From contig NC_091149.1 in the NCBI RefSeq assembly GCF_041381155.1, forward strand, positions 9,998,609 through 10,062,608: a stretch of 64,000 bases of DNA. Reading direction: 5' to 3'. Below the pieces are notes generated by a model. The model did no database searches and was not told the DNA's origin. It worked only from the letters and a program-made list of their open reading frames with translations. The DNA is from Argopecten irradians (taxonomy: Eukaryota > Mollusca > Bivalvia > Pectinida > Pectinidae). Position numbers and translations under genes: made by a program. Shown in pieces: positions 11,736-26,100 of the stretch (positions are counted from its first letter, which is position 1; every line of letters starts with the position of its first letter).

Positions 11736-14335
11736 TGTGATTTCTGTTTTCTCTTATGGCCATTCCATTGAAATACCCAAGTCCAAAAAGTCCAAAAGTC
11801 TGATACACCATTTGTTAATTGCTATTCATTTAAATAAGGCCAAAATAATATATATGTCTGTTTTGGTTTACCCAACAACCCTAATCCCCCCCCCCCCAAA
11901 AAAAAATAAATATTTTGCATATGAAAACCCAACAAGAGACATCAGATATCATTAATTTTAATAGAAAATAAATCTCAATCTCTTTCACCATATATGTATT
12001 CAAGGAGAAGACAGTTAACAATGATTATATATATATATATATATATAAAAATATTGAATTGAATATAAAGAGTGAAAATTTGTACATCATTTCTATAACA
12101 ATGTCCGTATTATTTAAACAACATCTTAATATGTATGGCACAGTATTGCATAGTAAGTTTCTGAATTAACACCTTCAAAACTCTACAATTGTATATAGGT
12201 GTTTTTGCTTTGCTTATTCCGCTCTGCATAATACATAGTTATATGCCCTTGTTGGTATAGTTATTGATTGTGACGTCATGTGTTTGCGAGCAAAATCGAC
12301 CTTGTGTTCACTAACAAAATATTGACATCACATAATGAACACCTGCCCCCAAGGGAGGTAACTCTTAATATTCAAAGACAGAATTATAAAGTCAATGGAA
12401 CATATAGCTGATATTTATCTTATAAATCATGATGTTAATTATAAAAAACCGATTTTTTTAGACAAGCTCTGATTAAAGTATGCAAATATGTAAATGTACT
12501 TTATAAGCGCCCATGTCCTTGTTAGAGCCCCTCCCACTTTTGAGGCCTCAATTTCAATTTCCTGTGCATAAATAAAGAACAAAATTGTAAAGGTTTGCAG
12601 TAATATTGTCTTATTAAGCACCTTTCCATTTTTTTTTTAAATGCCATGAGCGCTTATTGGGTCGAATACGGTATAAACATTTGTACTACACAGGAGTATC
12701 TTTTGGCATTTGCAAAATTCTTTTTGATATACAGTAAAATATTTATAAAAATAAGAATTTACTGGTCAGGAAAAGTATTACATACATCATCATATCCCAC
12801 GGCTAATAACGCTCTGATATATCACACAGTTATCTCCCCTTACAGTACTGAAGAGTTTAACAAAGGGAAATAACTCTGATAGATGAGAATGGATTATTGG
12901 TTTATATACCATCAAACACTAAATAGAGGAATGATATGATTAATGCAACCATGAATGTAGAAATTGTGAAAATGTAAAAGATGTGAAATGAGCATATTAA
13001 TTATCATACAGGCTGTAAATACATACATAGTAGAATTTCACATTATACATTATAACACGTGACATTTAACACATTTGACACATTATTCAACACGAGACAG
13101 ATAGATAAAGAATATATTTCAGATCATAACAGGAAACTACTATCATAAATGTCACTTCCTAACATAAAAACAAGCTGCTTTTGACCAATCCAAAATGCTA
13201 TATATGCTGGTTAAAATACGGGTAATCATTATGATCCAGAGCTTAAATTAAATGTTAAAAGTTTAGGATTAAAAAAAACCCAGATAAACATACATACACT
13301 TAGTTTAGTTGTTAACTACAACTTCTTTTCGTGTTATTTTTTTTCTGCCTAACTACTTATTCACTACAATTTATTTTGAAACGATATAAACTCTTATATT
13401 AATTCTACACGTGTTTCAATTTCAGAAATCCTGAGAAGTAAAATGGAATTCATGTGATCACAACACAACAAATTTGGATAGTTATGAAAATGATATTTTC
13501 CTTGAGAATGTATAGTTTCTAGATACAGCAAATGTACATGTACATATTTCAGCCTACATAACAATATTATTTAATTTGAATTCACATTTTTTTTGGCCAA
13601 AAGTACTAAGCTGAAGTATGATTATGCTAATACTAATAGCATTGCATTTAATTAAGTCATTAATGTGTTTAAATTTACATAATTGTGCTAAGCTATATAC
13701 CAAAATTAAGGACATTTTACAAACATCAAATTTTTTAAATTATCATTTTAATACAACCTACAGAAATGTACAAAAATATAGAAAGCTGCCTCAACCATAT
13801 TTAATTGAAAGTGAATATTAATAAACAGTGAATATAAAACAAATAACAAAAGTCTCCATCGCGATAACATTAGCATGACTTCATAACAACATTGCAATGA
13901 CGTCACAACAACGGCAAAAACGTTTCTTTGTTCAGCTAGGTCACATCATATACTTGCTTGCATTGCTGACACATCACCCAAAGGGAATCTCACTTTCAGT
14001 CTGGTAAAATTGTAAATACTCCTATCACGGATATATTATGCAAATTACAATGTATATGTTATTATGCAATATATATGATAAGCCATATATATAGTTTGCT
14101 GCTTAAAATTATACATCTGTATAGTTGAAGTTTCACTACTCCATTGTAGGTGAGATAAGATAATGTTAAATTATATATATACCTAGATTACCATAAAGTC
14201 TTTAGCAAACACACCTCTGAGCTCAAATATATATACTTAATTAATTGTACATTGATTGTGAAACAAGGTATATTACAAATCACTTTTGATGGCCTGGATG
14301 TTATAATAAGCATGTAAGAGATCTCAAAATGAGAG
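11736..14335. other. Intergenic, AT-rich; only small repeats seen
   Basis: Between the convergent ends of ARMC8 and ADAM17. It holds an (AT)n run (12026-12047), a MITE family A copy (12215-12384) and a MITE family B copy (12500-12673). From about 12900 to 14335 I see no gene, conserved motif or repeat family. Short open frames here have no recognisable domain. Confidence 0.6.
12215..12384. mobile_element. MITE family A (palindromic, TGACGTCA core), copy 1
   Basis: Imperfect 170 bp palindrome with ends of the type ATTCCGTCTTTGCATATTAC and arms containing CTCCCTTGCGGGTAGGTATT. It carries TGACGTCA at about 12271. Family members: 20311-20497, 21813-22017, 33265-33440, 40748-40931, 59134-59318. 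Confidence 0.7.
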
Positions 14336-14485
14336 AAAACTGGAGTGCCTGGGGAAAACCCCCATGTTTGTGCAGGTGACTCCTGACATTTTCACATCCT
14401 TGCCAGGAATCAAACCCCAGTCGGCTAGGTGAAAGGCATTAGTAGCTTATAACCACTTCACCACTCGACCACCCCTCTAGCTATA
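14336..14485 (-). mobile_element. tRNA-derived SINE, reverse
   Basis: On the minus strand the segment reads GGTCGAGTGGTGAAGTGG (A-box-like), GGGGTTTGATTCCTGG (B-box-like), then GGGTTTTCCCCAGGCACTCC, a typical SINE body. It lacks a credible tRNA fold. Confidence 0.7.
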
Positions 14486-14547
14486 GGTTAATTAGCTACC
14501 TTCTGCTGTGGTATCGGTACACTGAATTCATTATACACTCACTATGT

Positions 14548-15400
14548 AAAGCCAATAAAAATATACATCAACAACAACATGTAAATCAAAATCATAAATG
14601 GAATTAGTTTTCTTAATGAGATGCTATATATAGCTACTTATTATAAGACAAAAGGGCGAAAGCATATAGTTTCAGACATCGTAGGTGCATGAGTTTCAGC
14701 GAAGTGATACAGTTAAAGGCCCATTACCTTTCCGGAGCAAAATATAAAGGTTTGTTAAAAAACATTTATAACATCAGAAAATGCGTACCGATGACCTAAA
14801 ATAAGGTTACGACACCAAACATATGCAAGATTTCCTGTGTAATATATGAAAACAGTGGAGAGTCAATTCGCTGTATTGCCGTCTGGCGCAGTGATAGTCA
14901 ACTACCGCCCGGTATTTAGGACGACGGCGGGAAACATAATACGACCCGCGTTATGAAAATAAACATGTTATTTATTTTAATCAAATCGTTCAGAAGGTGA
15001 TAATAAATGTAGTATTAACGGAAAGTTAATAATTTTTGCGACTCTACAAAATTATCGATCTTGTTTTACATTCCCATTAAAAAATTAAAGCCGTTTCGGA
15101 AAGGTAGTGGGCCTTTAACCAATATACTGAAGTTAACCAATATACAGCGAAGTAATACAGTTAATCAATATACTGAATTAATACACTCAATATGTACATG
15201 TATACATGTATAAATATTAGTAAACAACAGAAAAGCCAATAAAAATATATATCAACAACAACATGTAAATCAAAATCATAAATGGAATTAGTTTTCTTAA
15301 TGAGATGCTATATAAAGCTACTTATTATAAGACGAAAGGGCGAAAGCATATAGTTTCAGACATCGTAGGAGCATGAGTTTCAGCGAAGTAATACAGTTAG
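14548..15400. repeat. Direct duplication flanking MITE family D, copy 2
   Basis: About 165 bp at 14548-14713 is repeated nearly perfectly at 15232-15400 (shared string GGAATTAGTTTTCTTAATGA). The MITE at 14713-15118 begins exactly where the first repeat ends, at the TTAA of ACAGTTAA. It ends in TTAA at 15115-15118. Confidence 0.8.
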
Positions 15401-16292
15401 CCACTCTGCCACTATCATGACTGTTTTGATTAATATTGTAGGTCAATGTTTTAATGTATCATGCATAATATTATAAAATGGTCATAATGCATAGAACTAT
15501 AAACTGGTCTGCTACATTCAAACATAACTCTACATACTTCACTGCTCAAATCTATCAAGTTATGTTTTGTTAAATTATCCATATGAATTTTCAAAAAAAT
15601 TAGTTAGTGTTTTCAATCATAGGGCAAGAACTTAATAGATGAATAAAATCATAAACTCGAGTATAAACAGCAAACTTGTCACTCAATTAATGCAATCATA
15701 GACACAAACATATTACACTCTCATGCATCACAAGTGCCAATCAATCAGCAAAAATAGCCTCACAACCAATTTACTTTTAGATAAGGATGTACACACTCAT
15801 TTGATTCTTTGATTCATTTTCATATTTGTGTTTTTACTATAAGTGAATACTAACTTGCATACTTCTCTCACTAATCAATAGCTTACTATTTTCGTTGTTG
15901 ACTAATGGCTGTACGTTTCATCTTATGGTGCTTACAAATGTAAAGATGACCTTATAGATTAATTAAATATAATATTTCTTTCAGCTTTGCTGATAGAGTG
16001 ATAAAATGTCTCTGCTTATTATAGCTACACTCTGTTATTGTTTACTTATTAATATGTTTTGCAACAGGAATATCTCAGAGAGAATTTGGCTGAGCAGCAC
16101 TCGGCAAGCCTTCTGCTGACCATCATACATAGTATACATGATAGTGGTATCATAAATAGAACATATCAAGAGTACATTGTAAGCTTTGCTCCATATTATG
16201 TCTTGATTTAACTCATTCTGTTTATAAATGGCAGTTAAAAGGTTTTACAATTATATTTCAGTTATTTCTATTTCAAAAATTCATCGCATCAG
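15401..16292. other. AT-rich sequence, probable ADAM17 3' UTR and downstream
   Basis: Directly 3' of the ADAM17 stop on the minus strand. No domain-bearing reading frame, repeat family or RNA gene was recognised. The transcript end could not be fixed. Confidence 0.4.
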
Positions 16293-17134
16293 CTAAATCA
16301 TGGTCTCCGTCACAGAATAATCATCAAATCCAAGGTTAGTGTATCTATAACCATCCTGGTTGTGGTCGCCATGGTTACCAGGCAGATGCTTATAGTTACC
16401 AGTTGGTTGTCTGGGAGAGTTTTGTACTAAATTTTCAGTACTGACTCCAGGTTGTCTGTGATAGTTACTCGACAGTTTCTCATAGCTGACCGGCTGTGAA
16501 TTTCCATCGTACCCCCGAGGTGTACGACTAACATTTGTCGCGTCTTCATAAGGGTTTTCATGGTAGTAATACGAATGACGCCCAGAATCTCTTGGAGTAC
16601 TTTCGTAGTCCGTATCAGACGACCGATGGCTTATTGGTACGAAATGCTGGCCATCGTCGCCAGTCGGCAGTGGATTAGTAACATGGACACTACCCGTGTC
16701 ATTGATACGTAGAGCAGTTGGTTTGAGAGTCACGGACAGTTCGTTTGGATAACCACCAGCACGCATATCATTGTCTGAGGTATATCTATTGTAATTTCTC
16801 CAGTTTTCATGGTCTGATCTAAATCCCCTGGACGGCAGAGGTAAAGTACTAGCTTTATTATCGTAACTTTCAGTACCAGGATATCCGTTGACAGCTGGCT
16901 TTCGTACACTGTACGGTAGAGTATACACTCCTCGCTGTAGTTCGGCGTTGGACGGATACTTCGGTGACTGTGGCGACAGCTGTGTACTGTTATGAGAGGA
17001 CCTATCACGGCGCTTGTCGGACAGATTGTCTATGGTCAAGGGTATCCGCTGTGGCTGACCGTCGTATCCTCTCGGCTTCCACCCCTGTGGTAGTGTGCTG
17101 ACCTTATGGTGGTCAGAGTATAGAGGCTGGCTAC
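16293..17134 (-). CDS. ADAM17: ADAM17 last coding exon: long Tyr/Ser/Pro-rich cytoplasmic tail
   Basis: This exon alone gives 279 residues; with the two exons before it the cytoplasmic part is about 360 residues, against about 130 in human ADAM17. It is rich in Tyr, Ser, Pro, Asn and His and looks disordered. PRGYDG occurs twice. The protein ends in ETMI, which fits a class I PDZ ligand (S/T-x-hydrophobic), parallel to the ETEC end of human ADAM17. The acceptor at 17135-17136 gives GGT across the junction in phase. Confidence 0.85.
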
Positions 17135-20100
17135 CTGTAATTACAAAGACCATTACATCAACAATAGTTGTCTCGGAAACAACCAGGTGACAAATAACAC
17201 AGAGGCCAAAGATGTTAGTAAATCAATTGGTTTAATATATATATGACCCAGTAAGCACTTAGGGCACTTAAAAATTGAAAAAAAAGGTGCTTAATAAGAC
17301 AAAGTTATTACACACCTATACAGTTTTGATAGTTTTGATCTATTATTTATGCCGGGCAATTCAAAATTGAGGCCTCAAAAGGGGGAGGGGCACTTATAGG
17401 TACATTGCCACTTATTTGGTAAAATGTGGTAAATAGTTAATAATTAATGTAACGGCTAGCTAGGGCAAGAGAGTAATGTGCCCCTAGCCTGAATGGAGCC
17501 TGCATCTCCACACTTACTGGTATGCCGCTCTAGCAGATAAGTTAAAGGGAAATCCCACTTCAAATGTGAATCTTAAGAAGGCAACAATATCACTATTTAT
17601 ACATTTAAAACCTGCTACATGTAATGTGTGCCAGCCTGCAGGATAGCACCCGCATTAAAGATTTAACTCATCTGCCACTCTACCATCTAAGCTAAAGAGA
17701 AATCCCTCCACTCCATGAGCACCAAGCTTGTAAGAATTACAACTAAACCTGTTACAATCATTATAATATTACCTGACATTGTAGAATGTCCTGCATACTC
17801 TAGATGCGGGTCTGACCTATGGTTGTAAGATATGTGTCCAGTATCATTAGAACGTTGAGTTTGGGTTCTCGATTTTCCAGACACTGTCAGGCTTCCAACA
17901 TGACGAATCGAAGACTCTTTTTCAAATCCGTCTGGTAGAATGTCAACCTTCTCTCTCTGTTACGGCAAGTACACAGAGACATGACATCAAATGGAAGTCA
18001 AAGGAATTCAACTAAAGATATTCTGTACATAAATTCATATTATTTTGCATTGCAGCTCAATGTTGTAAATCTATCCCAGTACTGTAACATTCCTTACCGA
18101 GTTCAATATCAAGCAACCAAATGTAGAAGATCACTGTTCCATTTTTTAATTTAATTGACATTTATGATTTCATTTTAGAATTATTAATTGACACAGAATA
18201 TAAATGCAAAATGTCTGGCGTAAAAACTGTGATTAAAATGTGATTAAGATCTTACCAGATGTTTGTTGACTTGCTTCCTGATCAGAATGTCGTCTTCTCT
18301 TTTCTTTTTGTTTTCCTGAAAACGACACGTAAATAAAAACACAAAATTTGGGTAATATGCATAGTTCTTTTCAAATTACCAAAACTTTTAATTAGAAACA
18401 GTCTAGACATCTATGAATTCTAAAAGACCCCATAATCGCCCATAAGCACCCTTGTCCCTATAAGCGCCCCTCCCTTTTTTAGAGGCTACAATTTCACATC
18501 ATTTGATCCAAATGCAGATTGAAACTATATATATATATCTATTTGATTTTTTTTTGTAAATTGATTAATTACTTATTAATTACTCTGTACAATATATTTG
18601 TGAAATGTTAGCCCCAATTTGGTGCTACATTGTATTAAGCTCCCCTTCATTAAAGATGCTCCACCGCCGACAGAGCATAAATGGAATTCATCATTAGAAC
18701 AATAATTGGTGTTTAATCTTGTATAAAAAATAATATAAAATGATTTATTTTGCCTTTGGTGCATGCGCAATCAGTACTTCATTCCATATAGGATAAAGTA
18801 CCACAGAATTTTTTCGGGATGCAATTAATTATTTTTCATATTTTCAACTTGAAGTAAAATTAGAAGCTCAAACTTTTCAATGGTGGTAATGGTGTAAAGT
18901 AAGCAACTTTTGTAAATGAAAAAAAATACTATATCGTCTGATCCTGTTTTTGATAGTGAAAAAATACCATTTGTCAGCGGTGGAGCATCTTTAAATTTTG
19001 TTTTAATTTTGAAGCATACCGGGCACCTGTCGGGTCAACTATGGTAATATATTTTTGGTAACACCTAACACATCACCTCACCAAAGTGAAACCATCTAAG
19101 GCATTTAGCTTGACGTTCAGGTGACAAGTCACTTTGAAGTAATTATAAGAGATAGTTACTGTAAGTCAGCAGGTTTTCATTCATGCAGATCAACAGTGAA
19201 AGTGCTATCATTATGAAAAACTACTTTTTTTAATATTAATAAAATAAGACATTGTTTTTGTTTAGATTGCAATGTGACTAAGCTCACAATATACCAATAC
19301 TTACAAAATGCTCAAATATTAACACTGTCGGCAGCCATAGTATCGCAGAAAACAAGGTGATAAAGAAAACGATGTTGTTCCTCATAAATGTTCCTGTATG
19401 TAAACAAATTATAATGTAGTATTTAACATGTCCTTCATGAAATTCTTCATTTTTGAACTAATTTATAATGTACAAATGATATCATTTAAAGCTTCAACAA
19501 TTTTTAGAAGTAAGTACAAACTACATGTAAAGTGACTCATTGTCTTAATTTGGGATATACATAGTATGTTTTTGGTATATACACTTACCAAACGAATCAA
19601 TGACTCGACTTGTCAGTGCTGTCCAGAACTTATTGATGGGTGATGGACTTTTGATACATACGCCCTGTATAAATATCAACAACAGATCATACGAGAAACT
19701 AAAACTTTAGGAAAGGTACTATATACTAGTGAGAATTTCTTAGAAATATGGATGATAATTACAAACATAATAAATTTTTTTTTTTTTCTTATTCTAATAA
19801 TATTTTTATGTAATATCAGGTCAATGATTTCTGAGAAAAAGAGTATAATAATTAATTGTTGCAAATAATGTGACATTTTATGAATCAATATCTGCTTCCA
19901 AGGGCAGACAACTCTACATATGTGAGAATCTAAGAATCAAAAGGCGAAAATTTATTATATGCAAATGGAATATTAACAATGGATGGAAAATGATAATCAA
20001 AACCAATAAGTGGACTTATCTTATGTAACATTATTTTTTAGAAAGTAGTTATAAATCAATATTAGTTATTTAACAGAAGTAACACTCACCGCCTGACAGT

Positions 20101-23100
20101 AACCTTGGTAACAGGTCCGGCCGTTTCCTAGTAACTCTGTAAAGCTGACACATTTTGAGTTCGGACCAGACTTACAACATCTGTAGCAGGCTAGTCCACT
20201 CTCTGTATAACAAATACGAGATTTTTCAATCTTAATTAGTAGCAGAATGAATTGGCCAGAATTATCTCCCTTGTTTTCTGCATAAGGACGAAACTAACAC
20301 CCTGTCCAATATTCCGTCTTTGCATATTACAGAGTTAGCTCCCTTGCAGGTAGGTATCGATTGTTACCTCATTATTTTGTTAGCGCAATTTATGTCGTTT
20401 TCTCCGAAACGTATGACGTTACGCTCAAAAACACATGACGTCACAAACAATACCTACCAACAAGGGCAGATAACTCTGTAATATGCAAATACAGAATATC
20501 GAGGGGATGCTCATATTTAAGGATTAACTTGAATAGATTTTTTATGTTATGGAGATATAACACAAAAATCTGAGTGTACTCTAAATAAACCGCGAAGCGG
20601 TTTATGATGAGAGTAAACTCAGATTTTTGTGTTATATCTCCATAACATAAGAAATCTATTCAAATTAATCCTTATAATTCAATTTACTAAAGATAATCTC
20701 TTCAACATTTAAAATTCATTTTGGGACTCTTTTGTCTATGAAATTATTATTACGCCGTCATCTCAGCCAATCAGAAGCGTCGTTACAAACGGCGACGCCA
20801 TTTTTTCCATTATGGGCTGATAAAGTAAATTTTTAAGCCAATGAAAATGCTCGTAACAAGCAAAAATGAATTATATGCAAATACAGTCAAACTATAAAGA
20901 CCCAAGGGTCAGAGAAATTTAATTTTAAAAAAATATATACCGGTATAGGCAGATGGTCTTTATACAGAGGTTGAATTTGGATAAAATTGGTCATTTGGGA
21001 CCCTAGAAAATTGGTCTTACTTAAGCAGGTGGTCTTTTTACAGAGGTGGTTGTTATGGCAAGTTTCAATGTACATACCTGAGTGTATACTGTTAACACAT
21101 AAAAATCTAAATTATCAACAATCGTAACAGACAGATACAGCTGTATTTAAAGTTTCTTACCAGGCGAACACACACAGGGAATCATGCCTTTTTGCTGACA
21201 AAATCCTACACAATTTCCATCAACACATTTACCACTGAAAAATGGAGGTACAATATATTTTTAGTATAAAACTATAGAAATCAATTATTTGTAATTTAAA
21301 TTCAATAAATAGATATAACAAGTTGACTAGCAACTAATGTTATAAGACTCTTTCATATGTGGATATGAAGGATAGGGATATTCTACCCGAGGGTCACAAA
21401 ATAGAATATCCCTATCCTTCATATCCACGTATGAAAGGGTATTTTTCTCTCATACCTCCACATTTTATTGCAATTTTACTACTTTTTTTCAAATAAGTTG
21501 CATGATATTTTCAACGCAAATCCCGTTGTTTGTATCTTTTAAGGTTAATCCACCCTAGTTTCTCAAAAAAATGTTTAAAATGGCACCTTAAAAATAGTAA
21601 TTTTATTGACGCCGTGACGTCACGCGGCTTTATTGCATGGGTAGCCATGCAATAAAGCCTCAGGCAACACGTGTATATTGCCCTAGACAAGCCAGTATTA
21701 GAGGTATGAGAGAAATACTACTATCATATAAAAAGAGAGTAAAGAAAGCATCCTTGGTCGCAACAGAGGCCTATATTGTGAGATATGTCTTGAATCAGAA
21801 TATATTCCATAGGTCCCGTCTTTGCATATTACAGAGTTAGCTCCCTTTCGGGTATGTGTATCTGATTGTCACATCAATTATATTGTGTGTGCGCAATTCG
21901 CACAATTTACGTCATTTTCACCGAAAAGTATGACGTTACGCTCGCAGAACACATGATGTCCACCATCAATACCTACCCGCAAGGGCAGATAACTCTGTAA
22001 ATAAGCAAATACAGAATAATGTCCCTTAATGTTGACTAAACCACAACCAGTAGTCAGTACAGTAGTAAACAACTGCCCTACATGGGAATTCTCGAACACA
22101 TGACCCAGAGGTGGGCGGCATGTTTGTCATAGCTATAATCGTCGACATCTAAGCACTCAGCCACTTTCAGCAGACCATTTCAGAAAACACCTGTCAGATA
22201 TTGTGGAAGAATGTACTTGTCAATCAATAAAAATATCCACATTTTGTCTGTAACCTACCTTACATAGAGATTATTCTTGACTCTTAATAAAAACTTTACT
22301 GTAATTCAATAAGACTGATACGAAGGTTCAAGATGCTAAAACTACAAGGTGTAAGTATGAAAAATTACCGTCAATAAGTCGCACCTTCTGATGACTTTTC
22401 ACATAATTTTGCGATGTCACAATCACTACAAGGTAGGACTTATCAATAGCAAATCGTACTTTACCTATGTTATTTTGGCACATCTCAAAAATCCCATATC
22501 AAAACAATGAACTACTCACGCATCGTGACAGGATGTGTTGTCTGGCTTACTGTCTGGGTTGAGGACAGTCGTACTGGAAACCGCTAGAACAACTTACAGG
22601 AAATGTTATTTCTCACTTACATTCCTGTAGATTTTAGAATAATCTGCATACTGGACTTATTATAATAATGAAATCATTAAATGGTGAGCAATTATCAAAG
22701 AGTCCTTCTTTCTTTGTAATTATAAAGATGCCAAAATGAAAGATTTCAAATATGCTGACGTTTTTTTGCAAACATTAGGACTATTTTCACAGCCACATAT
22801 CCATTTTTTGTTCCCTAAAAACCGGTCGCCCGTTAAAAATGTCTGGAGGTGTCTGTGAAAAGGATACTCGCACTGAGAGTTGCCTTTACAGCTGAAGTCA
22901 TCGTCTACGGTCTGTAGACACACGGTGCCAGCCGGAGAAAGACGACACTGAGAACAACACGCCTTGTTGTACGGACTAGAAAAGAAATTAATAACAACAT
23001 TTACCTAGTATCAGCCAATCATGTTTCAAAATTTATAAACTCATCAATTGTATCACAACATACCATAATCATCTGTATGTATATTTAGACTGTCAACTAA

Positions 23101-26100
23101 CTTTCTTTTGTGTGCGACAATAACCTTTGAAAATTTTGTGACCAAAATTAATTCATGAAAATTTATCTCTACGATTGATTATCTACAATTTTTATATTGG
23201 TGGGAATTTAAAACTCTGAGCCTGGAGTAGTGAGTACACATTTGTCTGTAACAGTTGTCACATTTGTCCAGGTCGTTGTCATGAGTTACACATTTGTCTG
23301 TAACCATTGTCAGCCTCGTACCGAGGTAGTCTTGTGGACTTACCTACAATCTGAGCCCGGAGTGAGTACACATTTGTGTACAACAGTTGTCAGGCCTTGT
23401 ACCCAAGTCTGAGGACTTACCTACAATCTGAGCCTGGAGTGAGTACACATTTGTCTTTACAACAGTTGTCAGGCCTCGTACTGAGTCTGAGGACTTACCT
23501 ACAATCTGAGCCTGGAATGAGTACACATTTGTCTGTACAACAGTTGTCAGGCTAGTACCAGAGTCTGAGGACTTACCTAAAATCTGAGCCTGGAGTGAGT
23601 ACACATTTGTCTGTACAACAGTTGTCAGTCCTTGTACCGATTCTGTGGACTTACCTACAATCTGAGTCTGGAGTGAGTATACATTTGTTTGTACAACAGT
23701 TGTCATGGCCTCGTACCGAGTCTGAGGACTTACCTACAATCTGAGCCTGGAGTGAGTACACCTTTGTCTGTACAACAGTTGTCAGGCCTCGTACCTGAGT
23801 CTGAGGACTTACCTACAATCTGAGCCTGGAGTGAGTACACCTTTGTCTGTACAACAGTTGTCAGGCCTCGTACCGAGTCTGAGGACTTACCTACAATCTG
23901 AGCCTGGAGTGAGTACACATTTGTCTGTACAACAGTTGTCAGGCCTCGTACTGAGTCTGAGGACTTACCTACAATCTGAGCCTGGAGTGAGTACACATTT
24001 GTCTGTACAACAGTTGTCAGGCCTCGTACCCGAGTCTGAGGACTTACCTACAATCTGAGCCTGGAGTGAGTACACATTTGTCTGTACAACAGTTGTCATG
24101 GCCTCGTACCCGAGTCTGAGGACTTACCTACAATATGAGCCCGGAGTGAGTACACATTTGTCTGTACAACAGTTGTCAGGCCTCGTACCCGAGTCTGAGG
24201 ACTTACCTACAATCTGAGTCTGGAGTGAGTACACATTTGTCTGTACAACAGTTGTCAGGCCTCGTACTGAGTCTGTGGACTTACCTACAATCTGAGCCTG
24301 GAGTGAGTACACATTTGTCTGTACAACAGTTGTCAGGCCTTGTACCCGAGTCTGAGGACTTACCTACAATTTGAGTCTGGAGTGAGTACACATTTGTCTG
24401 TACAACAGTTGTCAGGCCTCGTACTGAGTCTGTGGACTTACCTACAATCTGAGCTTGGAGTGAGTACACATTTGTCCGTACAACAGTTGTCAGGCCTCGT
24501 ACCCGAGTCACACTCTTCGCCGCTGTCTATTCGACCGTTACCACAATAAGCAAAGTAAGGATTCTTCTCTGTGGACACAAAAAGATAAATCAATCGTTAT
24601 GGTTTTGTTTATTTATTGTTTGATGTCCTAACACCCTTTTAAAACAACATTCATTTATTAATTTGTATTTGCTTGTTTTTTAACATAATCCAGAGCACCA
24701 AGAGAAAAACCAAAGACAAACAACCAGTTACTGATGATTTTTATATAGCTGGTATCAAACTCTTGACAAAATAAAGTCTGGCCTTGAACTCTTGATAAGA
24801 GAGGTGGAGGTATTGTATCAAAACAACCTCAGAACATGTTCACCATTTGTCCCGACACAGACCCACAGGTGTAGGACTAGTGGTAATATGACTTCATGAA
24901 GGCAAGGCCTTAAAGGGCGCAGCCAGATGTTTGAATTTGAATCATGCACGGCACAGGAAGAGCGAAGCTCTACTTGTTTATTTTATTTTCTATTTCATGT
25001 AGAAAAACAAAAATTTAGAAATAAAAGGACCCAATTTAAACTACAGAAGTATATGATGTAATAATTGTCTAGCATAAACCAAAGATTTCTCTGTGTACAT
25101 GCAAGGCCTGGAGTGCCGCGTATGCGAATCCTATGATTTCGCGCCATTTGTTGACGTTATGTGACGTCATGATTCCTTGTGCTCATCTTCGTCTTGGTGG
25201 ATATTTTGACTGCATTCTATAGCTTCTAATTTTCAAAGTGTTATTATCATTATTTACAAAAAATAAAAAAAAATGTTAATTACCCCTGTTATGCATTTGC
25301 ATTAGTTAATTATATATTTACTGGGGAGAGCAGTACCGGAACAACGCACAACCTCCTCATATGTATGAAAAAATGGCGGCAGCAAACCAAAGCTGTGAGT
25401 GTGTAGGATTGAAATTTTGAAGATTGTGTTTTTTCTTATATTTTCGTGTACGTGTTACCTTAGAAGTGTTTCGCACTTTAATGTTATTACTAAAATAGGG
25501 TGATAGAATACTCTAAACCAATTTTCTTTCGAAGCTACTAAATATCACGATTTCTGATTCAAAAGATTTTTGCAAAGTTGAGATCTATGTATTTGAAATT
25601 GAATTGTGATTGTGCAAGAATGGTCTAAGATCTTATTTCGTGGATTTACCTTGATTGCGAAATTAGCAAAAATAAATCGCATGGCATGCAAAATGAAGTT
25701 GATTTACAGTATTTGGTTGTTACCTTTAAAACAATCCCTCCCCTTCACTTCCAGTACTTTGTACACTGACCTCCTACTACAGGGAGAAAATATCTACAAA
25801 CAGACACATTCTAATGTGAAAATAACATAATTGTAAACTATTCAAAATATTGTAATCAAATTATTAATGAAGCCTTCAAAATTATCAGAGGATTTTAACT
25901 AGAAATTCAAAGTATGTAAATCTATTATCTAGTAGTAGTAGAAATATTTTGTGTATGAAAAAAATGGTTAACTTGACTGTAATGTAAGAGTACCCAAATT
26001 GGATCATACAATCAGGCAAGTTTCTGAATTTTTATTACAAAAACTTTTTTTTCTAAGCTGAATTTTTTTCTAACAAATTACTAGCTTACACACAGTTTTG

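Noticed and set aside
23344..24549. Long repetitive open frames such as those with repeated VGKSSDS and VQQLSGLV
   Set aside because: They are other reading frames of the 78-79 bp array; only the copy at 24442-24568 is a coding exon, in a different frame.
25330..25410. Plus-strand ATGGCGGCAGCA with a GTGAGT donor inside an ADAM17 intron
   Set aside because: It looks like a first exon but no downstream exon could be joined to it; too little to call a nested gene.
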